NCBI RefSeq assembly: GCF_002795425.1
Contig: NZ_PHHA01000008.1
Span: 22,836 to 86,835 of the forward strand
DNA length: 64,000 bases
Direction: 5' to 3'
Source of the DNA: Conservatibacter flavescens
Lineage (GTDB): Bacteria; Pseudomonadota; Gammaproteobacteria; Enterobacterales; Pasteurellaceae
Below are positions 20,319-29,309 of the stretch, one piece after another. Each line of letters opens with the position of its first letter. Within the stretch, counting starts at the first letter, position 1. The notes under the pieces were generated by a model that made no database searches, had not been told where the DNA came from, and saw only the letters and a program-made list of their open reading frames with translations. The translations under genes were made by a program, and so were the position numbers.

Positions 20319-20762
20319 ATGTTATTTACTATCGGCGTTGAAACACCTAAAAACGAAAATGAAGCCTTTGGCTTATGCGTTCCAGCATTATTTAACGAAA
20401 ACTACTCTTGCTATAGTGGTGCAGATAAAGTTGAAGATATTGTGCCAATGGTTACAGATGCCATTCACTCAATGCTTGAAACAATGGTTGAAGACGGCTT
20501 TGATATTACTACAATTAAAGATTTGGGCTTTATGCGCTATAAAAACCAAGACGATTTTGAGTTCTGCGATAGTTGGTTGCTGGTTGATGTGGATATTACT
20601 GCTTATTTTGGCAAACGTCAGCGTGTCAATATCGTATTGCCACAATACTTATTAGACCGTATAGACCAACGCGTAGCAAATAACCCAATTTACAAAGATC
20701 GCAGTCATTTCCTTGCTCTCGCTTCACAACGAGAATTAGTTGGAAGCGAATTAAGATATTGA
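20319..20762 (+). CDS. hicB: HicB-type antitoxin
   Basis: The 147-residue protein has the partially degraded RNase H-like HicB domain at the N-terminus (FGLCVPALFNENYSCYSGAD) and a C-terminal DNA-binding ribbon-helix-helix-like segment (RVNIVLPQYLLDRIDQRV). It would neutralise HicA and repress the operon. AAGGAG precedes the ATG. The stop codon directly abuts the end of a decayed IS200/IS605 element, so the insertion stopped at, or slightly trimmed, the 3' end of this gene. Confidence 0.9.
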   Translation: MLFTIGVETPKNENEAFGLCVPALFNENYSCYSGADKVEDIVPMVTDAIHSMLETMVEDGFDITTIKDLGFMRYKNQDDFEFCDSWLLVDVDITAYFGKRQRVNIVLPQYLLDRIDQRVANNPIYKDRSHFLALASQRELVGSELRY

Positions 20763-21490
20763 CATCCTCCTCTACCTAAAGTCAGGGGATTCCTACTGTG
20801 TCTAAATCTGAAGATTTAGCTCACTTCGGTAGGTTCTTGCTGCTGACCTCTAATGAGGTTCACTTCACAAGCGAACTGGGCGTGTCCCGCCCTTAATACA
20901 TTCATTGCCCCCACAACATCAGCATTTTCAGTATATCCGCATTCCACACATTCAAAATTTGCCTGTGTTTGACGGTTTTCTTTAGCGATATGACCACAAC
21001 AAGGGCAAGTACGACTGGTATTTTTCGGATTAACTGCAAGCAAGTAGCCTCCTAACCAAGCGGATTTACAATCCAACGCCTTATTGAACACAAAACGAGA
21101 ACAACCACAAAATTGATTGATTTTGTGTTGTTGTTCGCCATTTGGTCTCATTTCAAATTTAAAGGCTTTACGGATAAGCATAATTCAGTCACAATAGAAT
21201 TTTGAATTGATTATATCCTTGGTCTATGCAAAAGAAACTGAAATTAGACGCGGTAGGCATTGTGTCTTTAATTTACATATTCATTTAGTTTTCGTCACAA
21301 AATACCGCAGAGATGTTTTTACGAAAGAAATGCTTGATGATTTAGCTGAAATTTTTAAATCAGTCTGTGCTGATTTTGAAGCGGAATTAGTTGAATTTGA
21401 TGGTGAAGATGATCACGTTCATTTACTTGTAAACTATCCGCCTAAAGTAGCAGTTTCTATGCTAGTTAATAGTATAAAAAATGAAAAAAC
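20761..21490. mobile_element. Decayed IS200/IS605-family element
   Basis: The segment starts with GACATCCTCCTCTACC and a short hairpin region (CCTAAAGTCAGG) typical of IS200/IS605 ends, and holds divergent remnants of tnpB (minus strand) and tnpA (plus strand). Both are shortened, so the element is not autonomous. It sits between hicB and mnmE; the far end is lost near the uptake-word pair at 21493. Confidence 0.8.
20816..21181 (-). pseudogene. tnpB (IS605 OrfB) internal-deletion remnant
   Basis: The frame encodes 121 residues against roughly 370-400 for full TnpB. The first 35 or so residues (RKAFKFEMRPNGEQQHKI, CGCSRFVFNKAL) are the normal N-terminus, joined in frame to the C-terminal zinc finger (CPCCGH and CVECG) and the RuvC-III segment ENADVVGAMNVLR. 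RuvC-I and RuvC-II are missing, so it cannot be an active RNA-guided nuclease. The in-frame junction may be coincidental or may have been kept. Confidence 0.85.
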
Positions 21491-21512
21491 ACACCGCACT
21501 TTTGATACTTAG
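21207..21512 (+). pseudogene. tnpA (IS200 Y1 transposase) remnant
   Basis: The frame matches the N-terminal part of an IS200/IS605 HUH transposase: RGRHCVFNLHIHLVFVTKYRR followed by the HUH motif in DDHVHLLVNYPPK. It ends before the helix with the catalytic tyrosine, and its natural ATG (21226) is out of frame, apparently through an expanded A run. Residues after about 90 read into unrelated flanking DNA. It is inactive. Confidence 0.8.
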
Positions 21513-21525
21513 AGAAAAGTGCGGT
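21493..21525. terminator. Inverted uptake-sequence pair upstream of mnmE
   Basis: ACCGCACTTTT at 21493-21503 pairs with its complement at 21515-21525, 19 bases before the mnmE start. It may terminate transcription from the IS remnant side. Confidence 0.5.
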
Positions 21526-21543
21526 CTATTTGAGAAAAGTTTT

Positions 21544-22902
21544 ATGAAAGAAACCATTGTGGCACAAGCCACTGCTATCGGGCGAGGGGGCATTGGAATT
21601 TTACGGGTCTCTGGTCCCAAAGCCAAAGAAGTCGCACAAGCGGTACTCGGCAAATGCCCAAAGCCACGCACAGCAGATTACTTACCTTTTAAAGATCATG
21701 ATGGGACTATCCTTGATCAAGGTATAGCCCTTTATTTCCAAAGCCCGAATTCTTTCACTGGGGAAGACGTATTAGAACTGCAAGGACATGGGGGACAAGT
21801 CGTATTAGATCTATTGCTCAAACGCATCTTACAACTTGATGGCATTCGCTTAGCCCGTCCAGGTGAATTCTCAGAACAGGCTTTTTTAAATGACAAACTC
21901 GATCTTGCTCAAGCTGAGGCTATTGCGGATTTAATTGATGCCACTTCTGAACAAGCGGCACGTTCTGCGCTGCGCTCCTTACAAGGTGAGTTTTCTCATA
22001 AAGTGAACCAGCTAGTAGAATCCGTAACTTATTTACGCACTTATGTTGAAGCTGCCATTGATTTTCCTGATGAAGAAATTGATTTTTTAGCCGATGGAAA
22101 AATCGAAGGACACTTAAACGATATTATTGCGCAATTAGCCCAAGTACAAGCAGAAGCAAAACAAGGTTCTATTTTACGCGAAGGAATGAAAGTCGTGATC
22201 GCAGGTCGCCCGAATGCGGGAAAATCTAGCTTATTAAATGCCTTAGCTGGTAGAGAAGCCGCGATTGTTACTGATATTGCCGGTACAACCCGAGATGTAT
22301 TACGTGAACACATTCATATCGACGGCATGCCACTACATATTATTGATACCGCAGGGCTACGCAATGCTACAGATGAAGTCGAGCGTATCGGTATCCGACG
22401 GGCTTGGCACGAAATTGAACAAGCGGATCGCGTAATATTAATGTTAGATAGTACGGATAGTGAAAACCAAGACCTGAATAAAGTGCGGTCAGAATTTTTG
22501 GAAAAATTACCTTCTCACATTCCTGTCACGATGGTTCGCAATAAAGCCGATTTAAGTGGCGAAACCGAACGCTTATTTGAACAAGATGGCTATACCATTA
22601 TTTGCTTGTCTGCCAAAACTCAAGGTGGTATACAGCTATTACGTGAACACCTCAAACAATCTATGGGTTATCAAGCGAGTACCGAAGGGGGATTCTTAGC
22701 CCGCCGTCGTCATTTAGAAGCGCTTGAACACGCAAGTGAACATCTACAACGCGGACATATCCAGCTCACCCAATTCCATGCCGGTGAATTACTCGCAGAA
22801 GAACTACGTTTAGTACAAAATCATCTCAGTGAAATTACCGGACAATTTACCTCCGATGATCTATTAGGACGTATTTTTAGCTCATTTTGCATCGGCAAAT
22901 AA
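21544..22902 (+). CDS. mnmE: tRNA uridine-5-carboxymethylaminomethyl modification GTPase MnmE
   Basis: The 452-residue GTPase works with MnmG to modify U34 of several tRNAs. The N-terminal formyl-THF-binding domain starts [19 protein letters not shown]. The G domain has [24 protein letters not shown] and NKADL, and the C-terminal catalytic cysteine is in FCIGK at the very end. ATG 21544 matches the family start; an upstream in-frame ATG at 21481 lies in IS and uptake-word sequence and is unlikely. In relatives it follows yidC directly; here hicAB and the IS remnant intervene. Confidence 0.97.
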   Translation: MKETIVAQATAIGRGGIGILRVSGPKAKEVAQAVLGKCPKPRTADYLPFKDHDGTILDQGIALYFQSPNSFTGEDVLELQGHGGQVVLDLLLKRILQLDGIRLARPGEFSEQAFLNDKLDLAQAEAIADLIDATSEQAARSALRSLQGEFSHKVNQLVESVTYLRTYVEAAIDFPDEEIDFLADGKIEGHLNDIIAQLAQVQAEAKQGSILREGMKVVIAGRPNAGKSSLLNALAGREAAIVTDIAGTTRDVLREHIHIDGMPLHIIDTAGLRNATDEVERIGIRRAWHEIEQADRVILMLDSTDSENQDLNKVRSEFLEKLPSHIPVTMVRNKADLSGETERLFEQDGYTIICLSAKTQGGIQLLREHLKQSMGYQASTEGGFLARRRHLEALEHASEHLQRGHIQLTQFHAGELLAEELRLVQNHLSEITGQFTSDDLLGRIFSSFCIGK

Positions 22903-22931
22903 AAAGCGTCCATATAATCAGTTTCAAATCT

Positions 22932-22952
22932 CCCCTCTTGGCTAAAGAGGGG
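22932..22952. terminator. Hairpin downstream of mnmE
   Basis: CCCCTCTT pairs with AAGAGGGG around a 5-base loop, about 30 bases after the mnmE stop. No T run follows, so it may be a weak terminator or mRNA-stabilising hairpin. Confidence 0.4.
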
Positions 22953-23120
22953 GACTTGTACCGATGACTCTCAATCCCAATGCTTAACAAACTTTAAGCC
23001 CTCAGCTACAAAGCAACTGACTTACACCTAACCGGCTACGCCTTACCATGCTCAAGCGGCTGAGGAAGGTTTTGGCACTAGGAAATAACGGAGAAAATAA
23101 TACATTTATTCTTTGCATAA

Positions 23121-23144
23121 AAAAACGCCCCTTTCGGGGCGTTT
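23121..23144 (-). terminator. Terminator of the adhesin gene
   Basis: A GC-rich stem (CGCCCC with GGGGCG, loop TTTC) flanked by A and T runs. On the minus strand it is followed by a run of seven T, 20 bases after the adhesin stop; it may also act for mnmE on the plus strand. Confidence 0.85.
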
Positions 23145-23165
23145 ACATTGGACGTATTAAAATGA

Positions 23166-26100
23166 TTAAATCACAATAATACCGTCTTGGATATATACCG
23201 TTGCATTAGTATCGGATGAACGATACGCAGTATAACCATCAGGCGCTTGGCTTTCAGGCTGTTCAGAGAACGTACCCAAGTTCGGACTACTTGCGCTACC
23301 GCCGTTCGCCCCCAAGTCAATAGTCGCGGTACCAGTATAACCTTGAGCTTTTTGGATAAACAAGCCACTATAACGTACGCCATCAATCGTCCAAGTACCT
23401 TCTTGATTCTTACCAGCAGCTGAGCTACTTAAATCAATCTCACGGGCAGTTTCGATATCAATGGATTCGAAGTTACGGAAAACATTCAACGTGTTATTGT
23501 TGATATTTACCGTTGAATCGATCTTAAGCGTATCCCAACCTGAGCCACCATTTACATCAACGCCGCCAAGACCAGGGGCACTCACAATACCACTCAAGAC
23601 AAAGGTATCGTCGCCGTTACCCATATCGATATTGATTGAGCCACTACCGGTTACGGTAAATGCCTGACCTTGAGGGGCATTAGCGCGGCCTGTATCAAAC
23701 AGGTCGTTACCATCACCCATATTCACATTAATGCTGCCGCGACCTGCACCGACCATCATGTAGTCTTCCAAGAAGATAGCATCATTGCCTGTACCCATAT
23801 TGATGTTGGCATCATTGGTTCCATTGGTCTGAATGGTATGTGCAATCAGTGAGTCATTACCTGCACCAAAGTTAAGGTTAACACCATTGTTATATGGGCC
23901 AATAGGCGTACCCATACCGACGTTACCTAAAAGGCCACCGGCTTCGCCAACAACCACCACATCGTTACCGTTGCCAATATTATCATTCACACGGTATTCG
24001 CCGGTATTTCTACCACCGACCAAACCATCACGAGTGTAGATGTTTGGCATATGGATCAGGTTCACTGCGTTGGTACCTGTCAGGTTGTTTCTCGCTGTAT
24101 TACCTGCGATGTCGGTGATATTGACATCGAAGCTGTAGCGGTCAACCAAACCACCAGCAGTAGAGCTGCTCAGACCCAGGTTCGGAATCAACACGATACC
24201 TTCATCGTTCACTGTGCGTCCGCTGCCGCCGTTTACGGTAGCATAAGCACCAGGCTCCAAACCACGTAACAGCAAGCTGTAAGTACCGTCGCTATTGCGA
24301 GCTGCGCTGACATAGCCAGACGGAGTCACATGGTCGTAAGTGGTGGTCAGAACGTTCGACACAACGCTGGTATCATCTTTCAGACGTACTTGGACGTTGT
24401 GCTTCCAAACTTCCATTTCATCGTTGTTCGTCAATCTGAAGCTGCCATCACCTGTACCGCCATTGTTCCAAGTTAAACCGCCGTTAGTGGTGTATTCCCA
24501 CGCTTGGCCACCTGTGCCGGTTACCAAAATATCCGGATCGCGTGTAATGCCGTCGCTATTAGTACCACGCGTGCCTGCACCGAAAGTATCAGTCTCTAAA
24601 GCAACACGTAAGTTTACTGGCGGTGTCGGAGCAACAGAAGTGTCATTGATTGTCGCTTCGTTACCTTCTACGCCACCAACCGTGTATTTCACAGTTTCCG
24701 CACCTTCAGTAGTGGTATCCGCCACGACTGGAGTAGTAATGGTGAATTCAGTTACACCTGCAGGAACGTTCAGCGTGCCGTCGGCGTTACGAGTTACACC
24801 GTTTGAGTAGGTGGTATTCGCATCGTCGAAGTCAGCATCGGTCGCGCTGTCTTGAGAGCGTGAAACCGCTAGGTTTTCAACACCGTTATTATTGGTTAAT
24901 TTCACGGTAGTTACCATGTTTTGACCTTCATCAACAGGTGTAGTGGTTACCACGCCAACTGGGTTACCGTCTGTATCTGTACCGCCGTCTACTTCAGCGT
25001 TTTTGCTGTCTTCCCCAGCTTCGCCTGTACCTGTTGCAGTGTTGTTCTGCCCATCTGTACCCACAGCTGTTACAGTTGAATTATCTTTCACCGAGTCTTG
25101 TGGAATGGTTACTTCGCCTGTTGTTGGATTAACTGTTGCACCAGTGCCGTTTGGATCGGTAAGTGTCCATGTACCAGTAGACGGATCTTTAGTCACAGTG
25201 ACTGTCTTCGGCTGATCATCTTCGCCTGTGAAGCTGATTTCTACTTTTTCATTATCAGCACCTGGTTTCACTTTCACGCCACCAGTATTGTCTTCATCGG
25301 TATCCTGTTCAACCGTTGGTTCGTCTGCTTCAGTGTCTGCATCTGCATCGCTGTCAGAATCAGAATCACTGTCAGAGTCAGAATCGCTATCAGAGTCTGA
25401 ATCACTGTCAGAATCAGAATCGCTGTCAGAGTCAGAATCGCTGTCAGAATCATCGCGACCCGCTTGAACTGTATCTGCATCAGCAGTGTTGCCGGCATCG
25501 TTTGTGCCAGTTGAATCTACATCAGAGCCATCTTCTACACCATCGTTTGGAATAGTAACAGTACCTGTGGTTGGATCAATCCATGGTGTTTTACCATCAG
25601 TTGTTGGCGAAGTTGGTAGATCGTTACCGTCTTTGTCTGTCGCGGTCCAAGTATCAGGCTTGCCATCACCATCAGTATCTGTTTTTTCAGTGGTGATAAC
25701 TTGTGGGTTGCCGTCTTCATCGGTGTAAGTTGTTGTACCACCAGTGTTGTCTTTACCTGGGGTAACTGTAACAGAACCATCGTCCTCAGCATTGATCACT
25801 GGTTTATCCGCATCATCTTTACCTGAAGTCGCAGTATCTGTTGCGGTATTACCTTCTTCATCTGTACCAGTAGCGATTACAGGCGTTTCGTCTTTTACTT
25901 CATCTTTTGGAATGGTAACAGTGCCTGTTGTTGGATCAATCCATGGTTTACCATCAGCCGTTGGTGCAGTTGGTAAATCGTTGCCATCTTTGTCTTTGGC
26001 TGTCCAAGTGTCCGGCTCGCCATCACCATCGGTATCTGTTTTTTCTGTGGTGATTACTTGTGGGTTGCCATCTTCATCGGTATAAGTGATTGTACCGCCA

Positions 26101-28361
26101 GTGTTATCTTTACCTGGGGTAACGGTTACTGAGCCATCATCTTCTGCGGTAACTTCTGGCTTGTCAGCAAACTTAATTGTCGAATCATCAGAGCCTGATA
26201 CCGATGTGCCATTTGGTTTGGTGATAGTTGCAGTGACGGTTACTGGGCCATCTTTAGCATCTGGCGTCCACTCAACATCAACTGAACCATTGTCAATATC
26301 CGCTTGAGTCAAAGGACGATCTAGCAATACGTTACCGTTACTATCAACAATCTTAATTGTGTCACCAACCTCATAGCCAGAATCGTTAGGGAATGTAACA
26401 GTGACATTCACCACACCATTTGGCATATCAGAATTCGTGATAGCGCCATCGTCGCCATCATTAATATTGACGATTGGGTCTTTCAACGTATTAGAATCTG
26501 TTCCAGCCTGTTTGGTATCCGCATCAGCAGTGTTGTTATGCTCATCTTTACCTGTGGCATCAACATCAGACCCATCTTTCACTTCATCTTGTGGAATCGT
26601 GATCACGCCAGTCGTTGGATCGATAGTCACCTCATCTGTTGGGTCATTATCTTTCCATTCACCGGTAGTTGGATCTTTAGTGAACGTTTTTTCCTGCTCA
26701 TTACCGTCTTCATCAGTGTATTTCACAGTGACTTCAGTGTTGTCATCGCCCGGTGTTACCGTTACAGAACCATCAGTTGTGCTTGGTGTAATAACCGGTT
26801 TATCCGCACTAGTATCAGGATTGTTATTTGAATCTGTTCCAGCCTGTTTGGTATCCGCATCAGCAGTGTTGTTATGCTCATCTTTACCTGTGGCATCAAC
26901 ATCAGACCCATCTTTCACTTCATCTTGTGGAATCGTGATCACGCCAGTCGTTGGATCGATAGTCACCTCATCTGTTGGGTCATTATCTTTCCACTCACCG
27001 GTAGTTGGATCTTTAGTGAACGTTTTTTCCTGCTCATTACCGTCTTCATCAGTGTATTTCACTGTGACTTCAGTGTTATCTTTGCCTGGAGTAACTGTAA
27101 CAGAACCATCTGTTGTGCTTGGTGTAATAACTGGTTTATCCGCGCTAGTATCAGGATTGTTATTTGAATCTGTACCTGCAGTCTGAGTATCTGCATCTGC
27201 GGTATTGCCGTTATCGTCTTTACCTGTTGCATCAACATCAGACCCATCTTTCACTTCATCTTGTGGAATCGTGATCACGCCGGTAGTTGGGTCGATAGTG
27301 ACAGTATCTGTTGGGTCATTATCTTTCCACTCACCAGTAGTTGGATCTTTAGTGAACGTTTTTTCTTGCTCATTACCGTTTTCATCAGTGTATTTCACTG
27401 TAACTTCAGTGTTGTCATCACCTGGTTTAATTGTAACAGTACCGTCTGTTGTGCTTGGTGTAATAACTGGTTTATCCGCGCTAGTATCCGGATTGTTATT
27501 TGTATCTGTACCTGCAGTTTGAGTATCTGCATCTGCGGTATTACCGTTATTATCTTCACCAGTTGCTTCTACAGTTGTGCCATCTTTCACTTCATCTTGT
27601 GGGATCGTGATAACACCTGTTGTAGGGTCGATGGTGACCTTGTCATTTGGATCGTTATCGACCCATGTGTCAGGAACGCCGTCACCATCTGTATCTTGTT
27701 TAGTAAAGGTTTTTTCTTGTGGATTACCGTCTTCGTCCGTATATTTTACGGTGATTTTAGTGTTATCCGCACCTGGCTTAATAGTCACAGAACCATCTGT
27801 ACCGCTTGGTGTAATAACTGGCTTATCTGCTGTAGTATCGGTATTATTGTTATTATTGTTATTATTGTTATCACCGCCACCACTACCGCCACCGGCTAAA
27901 AGTGCTGCCGAACCGGCAATAGGAATAAGGGCTAATAACCACCATGGGCTATATACCCAAAAACCGGAAATTTCATCACCACCTAATGCTTGTGGCGCTG
28001 CATCGCCATTATCTAATTGGCTTACCGCGTCAGCCACTTGGCTAGACTCAGGCACATAAGCATACATTTTGCCGTTTTCATGTAAACCGACAACTAAGTT
28101 TGTTGTATTTTCAGCATCAGTAGTATCGCCATAATAATTTTTAATAACGATATCCACTGTTTGATCACCATCTTGTAATAAGATGTTTAAATTGCTGCCA
28201 TCACGTTGTGCAACAATTGTTTCAGGCGCATAGCCCGTCTGATTATCAATTAATTGATAATTCACTTTATCTTGTGCTTCAATGGTTAACACTTCACCGC
28301 GTTGAAGCTGGTAAGACGCTAACTCAGATTTCGCGTTAAGCACCTTTAATGTTGTTGACAT
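23166..28361 (-). CDS. Large repetitive adhesin, BapA/SiiE-like, probably type I secreted
   Basis: The 1731-residue acidic protein has the layout of giant biofilm adhesins. The N-terminus ([21 protein letters not shown]) resembles the BapA prefix domain, with a hydrophobic stretch near residues 135-158 and an Asn run. Bacterial Ig-like modules of about 112 residues follow ([13 protein letters not shown] to [11 protein letters not shown]), then a stalk of 17 Ser-Asp pairs. A Calx-beta-like module comes next ([13 protein letters not shown]). Degenerate RTX-type repeats near the C-terminus ([29 protein letters not shown]) suggest calcium binding and type I secretion. There is no Sec signal. The secretion genes are not in this window. 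A small lipoprotein gene lies 53 bases upstream on the same strand. The repeats make recombination and size variation likely. Confidence 0.85.
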   Translation of the reverse strand: MSTTLKVLNAKSELASYQLQRGEVLTIEAQDKVNYQLIDNQTGYAPETIVAQRDGSNLNILLQDGDQTVDIVIKNYYGDTTDAENTTNLVVGLHENGKMYAYVPESSQVADAVSQLDNGDAAPQALGGDEISGFWVYSPWWLLALIPIAGSAALLAGGGSGGGDNNNNNNNNNTDTTADKPVITPSGTDGSVTIKPGADNTKITVKYTDEDGNPQEKTFTKQDTDGDGVPDTWVDNDPNDKVTIDPTTGVITIPQDEVKDGTTVEATGEDNNGNTADADTQTAGTDTNNNPDTSADKPVITPSTTDGTVTIKPGDDNTEVTVKYTDENGNEQEKTFTKDPTTGEWKDNDPTDTVTIDPTTGVITIPQDEVKDGSDVDATGKDDNGNTADADTQTAGTDSNNNPDTSADKPVITPSTTDGSVTVTPGKDNTEVTVKYTDEDGNEQEKTFTKDPTTGEWKDNDPTDEVTIDPTTGVITIPQDEVKDGSDVDATGKDEHNNTADADTKQAGTDSNNNPDTSADKPVITPSTTDGSVTVTPGDDNTEVTVKYTDEDGNEQEKTFTKDPTTGEWKDNDPTDEVTIDPTTGVITIPQDEVKDGSDVDATGKDEHNNTADADTKQAGTDSNTLKDPIVNINDGDDGAITNSDMPNGVVNVTVTFPNDSGYEVGDTIKIVDSNGNVLLDRPLTQADIDNGSVDVEWTPDAKDGPVTVTATITKPNGTSVSGSDDSTIKFADKPEVTAEDDGSVTVTPGKDNTGGTITYTDEDGNPQVITTEKTDTDGDGEPDTWTAKDKDGNDLPTAPTADGKPWIDPTTGTVTIPKDEVKDETPVIATGTDEEGNTATDTATSGKDDADKPVINAEDDGSVTVTPGKDNTGGTTTYTDEDGNPQVITTEKTDTDGDGKPDTWTATDKDGNDLPTSPTTDGKTPWIDPTTGTVTIPNDGVEDGSDVDSTGTNDAGNTADADTVQAGRDDSDSDSDSDSDSDSDSDSDSDSDSDSDSDSDSDSDADADTEADEPTVEQDTDEDNTGGVKVKPGADNEKVEISFTGEDDQPKTVTVTKDPSTGTWTLTDPNGTGATVNPTTGEVTIPQDSVKDNSTVTAVGTDGQNNTATGTGEAGEDSKNAEVDGGTDTDGNPVGVVTTTPVDEGQNMVTTVKLTNNNGVENLAVSRSQDSATDADFDDANTTYSNGVTRNADGTLNVPAGVTEFTITTPVVADTTTEGAETVKYTVGGVEGNEATINDTSVAPTPPVNLRVALETDTFGAGTRGTNSDGITRDPDILVTGTGGQAWEYTTNGGLTWNNGGTGDGSFRLTNNDEMEVWKHNVQVRLKDDTSVVSNVLTTTYDHVTPSGYVSAARNSDGTYSLLLRGLEPGAYATVNGGSGRTVNDEGIVLIPNLGLSSSTAGGLVDRYSFDVNITDIAGNTARNNLTGTNAVNLIHMPNIYTRDGLVGGRNTGEYRVNDNIGNGNDVVVVGEAGGLLGNVGMGTPIGPYNNGVNLNFGAGNDSLIAHTIQTNGTNDANINMGTGNDAIFLEDYMMVGAGRGSINVNMGDGNDLFDTGRANAPQGQAFTVTGSGSINIDMGNGDDTFVLSGIVSAPGLGGVDVNGGSGWDTLKIDSTVNINNNTLNVFRNFESIDIETAREIDLSSSAAGKNQEGTWTIDGVRYSGLFIQKAQGYTGTATIDLGANGGSASSPNLGTFSEQPESQAPDGYTAYRSSDTNATVYIQDGIIVI
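25347..25448 (-). repeat. Ser-Asp dipeptide-coding repeat (17 units)
   Basis: One hundred and two bases encode 17 consecutive Ser-Asp pairs with mixed TCN/AGY serine codons. The unit is 6 bases, so slippage would change stalk length without breaking the frame. Resembles the SD stalks of staphylococcal Sdr/Clf proteins by composition only. Confidence 0.9.
26494..27837 (-). repeat. Tandem 336-base repeats in the adhesin gene
   Basis: Equivalent positions recur at 26494, 26830, 27166 and 27502, exactly 336 bases (112 codons) apart. The first two units are almost identical over most of their length, the third is close, and the fourth is more diverged with a short insertion. High identity points to recent duplication or gene conversion. 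Confidence 0.9.
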
Positions 28362-28414
28362 AAGTATTCCTTTAAATTATTTCTTAATATGCAACGAATA
28401 AATTATTCACTTGC

Positions 28415-28900
28415 TTACTTGCAAGCTCTCACACGTGAAAGGGTTTGTTTCACTGTTGGTAAGCCTTTGACTTCGCTTTCTGCTTGAGCGTTATCAATCA
28501 CGCTTAAAACAGGTTGCGCACTCGCATTTGGTGATACTTTAACGTAGGTCACTTGCTGCGCAGGTAGCGAATAAGTGGCATTTGGAAGTTGAGCTTGCTT
28601 AGCCAATCCTGGAGTTGCAAGCAAAGTGGCTAGCTGATTATCGTTAGCACAAACAACAACTGTACTGATAGAATTTGGAAGAAGAGAGGCTTGATAATGA
28701 TTATTTACATAAACATTCATCGGCGCAGGCTCTGAATCTGCTTGTCGATAAAACACAAGAAGAGATTCATTATCTTTTAAATTTCCAGTACCAATTGACG
28801 AAGTACCGAATGTATCCCAGCGTTCCGCAGTTGGTGCGCAAGCCATTAAAGCTCCGCTTAATAACACGGCTGTCGCTGTAGAAAGAAGGCGTTTTTTCAT
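28415..28900 (-). CDS. Small lipoprotein, probable partner of the adhesin
   Basis: The 161-residue protein has a lipoprotein signal (KKRLLSTATAVLLSGALMAC, cysteine near residue 21). The mature part contains LLVFYRQ, then MNVYVNNHYQASLLPNSIS and a late VRACK. A similar segment occurs, as I recall, in outer-membrane proteins encoded beside Bap-type adhesins, so a role in adhesin display or retention is plausible but unproven. I prefer ATG 28900, because the AAAGGA site directly touches the ATG at 28906. It is followed by the adhesin gene after 53 bases, so the two probably form one operon. Confidence 0.75.
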   Translation of the reverse strand: MKKRLLSTATAVLLSGALMACAPTAERWDTFGTSSIGTGNLKDNESLLVFYRQADSEPAPMNVYVNNHYQASLLPNSISTVVVCANDNQLATLLATPGLAKQAQLPNATYSLPAQQVTYVKVSPNASAQPVLSVIDNAQAESEVKGLPTVKQTLSRVRACK

Positions 28901-28941
28901 AAACATTCCTTTATTTTCTTGATTGGCATTTCAACAACGGC

Positions 28942-28971
28942 TTTATACACGGCAAGAAAACTTATCATCAA
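28942..28971 (-). promoter_or_regulatory. Candidate promoter of the lipoprotein-adhesin operon
   Basis: On the minus strand TTGATG (28966-28971) and TATAAA (28942-28947) are separated by 18 bases, ending about 42 bases before the lipoprotein start. The GTTT repeat tract lies about 170 bases further upstream. Confidence 0.45.
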
Positions 28972-29143
28972 AAGTACTCTACATCTAACCGCTCATAAAA
29001 CCTTGTCACTTCAGCAAATTCTCATTTGGGCACTGCATTCCATGAACAGACCTCCGATGAGACTATAAGCCGTAAAATTGTAACCGATACAGCTAAACCA
29101 TTCAGTAAACTTGTGAATTTATATGGTAAATTTAATACACCAT

Positions 29144-29191
29144 GTTTGTTTGTTTGTTTGTTTGTTTGTTTGTTTGTTTGTTTGTTTGTTT
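29144..29191. repeat. Tetranucleotide tract (GTTT)12
   Basis: Twelve perfect GTTT units (AAAC on the minus strand). Perfect tetranucleotide arrays of this length are the classic contingency-locus signature in Haemophilus. On the minus strand the tract is preceded by TTGAC, making TTGACA with the first repeat base, and lies about 240 bases upstream of the lipoprotein-adhesin operon. Confidence 0.95.
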
Positions 29192-29258
29192 GTCAATATT
29201 GTATATTCAAGTATCTATTAGGGAAGTTTTTATATTGAAAAATAAAAAAGAAGAAGGA

Positions 29259-29293
29259 TTATATTGAGACGAATTCCGTTTGTCTCAATATAA
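29259..29293. terminator. Terminator of polA
   Basis: A perfect 12-base stem (TTATATTGAGAC and complement, 11-base loop) 17 bases after the polA stop. On the minus strand a T-rich run follows (TCCTTCTTCTTTTTTATTTTT). Confidence 0.75.
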
Positions 29294-29309
29294 TCACTAA
29301 ATGAAAGGA

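Larger units (their letters stand above)
28907..29309. other. Intergenic region with simple-sequence repeat
   Basis: This 403-base gap between the lipoprotein gene and polA holds the (GTTT)12 tract, the polA terminator and a candidate promoter. Weak open frames cross the tract (one on the plus strand at 29026-29238 gives FVCL repeats), but none has a recognisable product or a ribosome-binding site. Confidence 0.6.

Noticed and set aside
20816..21181. Active TnpB RNA-guided nuclease
   Set aside because: RuvC-I and RuvC-II regions are deleted; only the zinc finger and RuvC-III parts remain.
25347..25448. Ser-Asp hexamer array as an on/off phase switch
   Set aside because: The unit is a multiple of three bases, so slippage changes length but not frame.
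25346..28059. Many long plus-strand frames opposite the adhesin gene
   Set aside because: They mirror the repeats of the minus-strand gene, have repetitive low-complexity translations and lack start signals.
23166..28361. CRISPR-like array in the repeat region
   Set aside because: Repeats are 336 bases, coding and in frame, with no short spacers; no cas genes are present in the window.
29144..29191. Promoter spanning the tract with TTGACA as its -35
   Set aside because: A spacer of 16-18 bases ends inside the AAAC repeats, where no -10 exists; the next TATTAA is about 50 bases away.
29026..29238. Open frame crossing the GTTT tract with FVCL repeats
   Set aside because: It has only a TTG start, no ribosome-binding site, no recognisable domain, and a composition dictated by the repeat. 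I treat it as chance.
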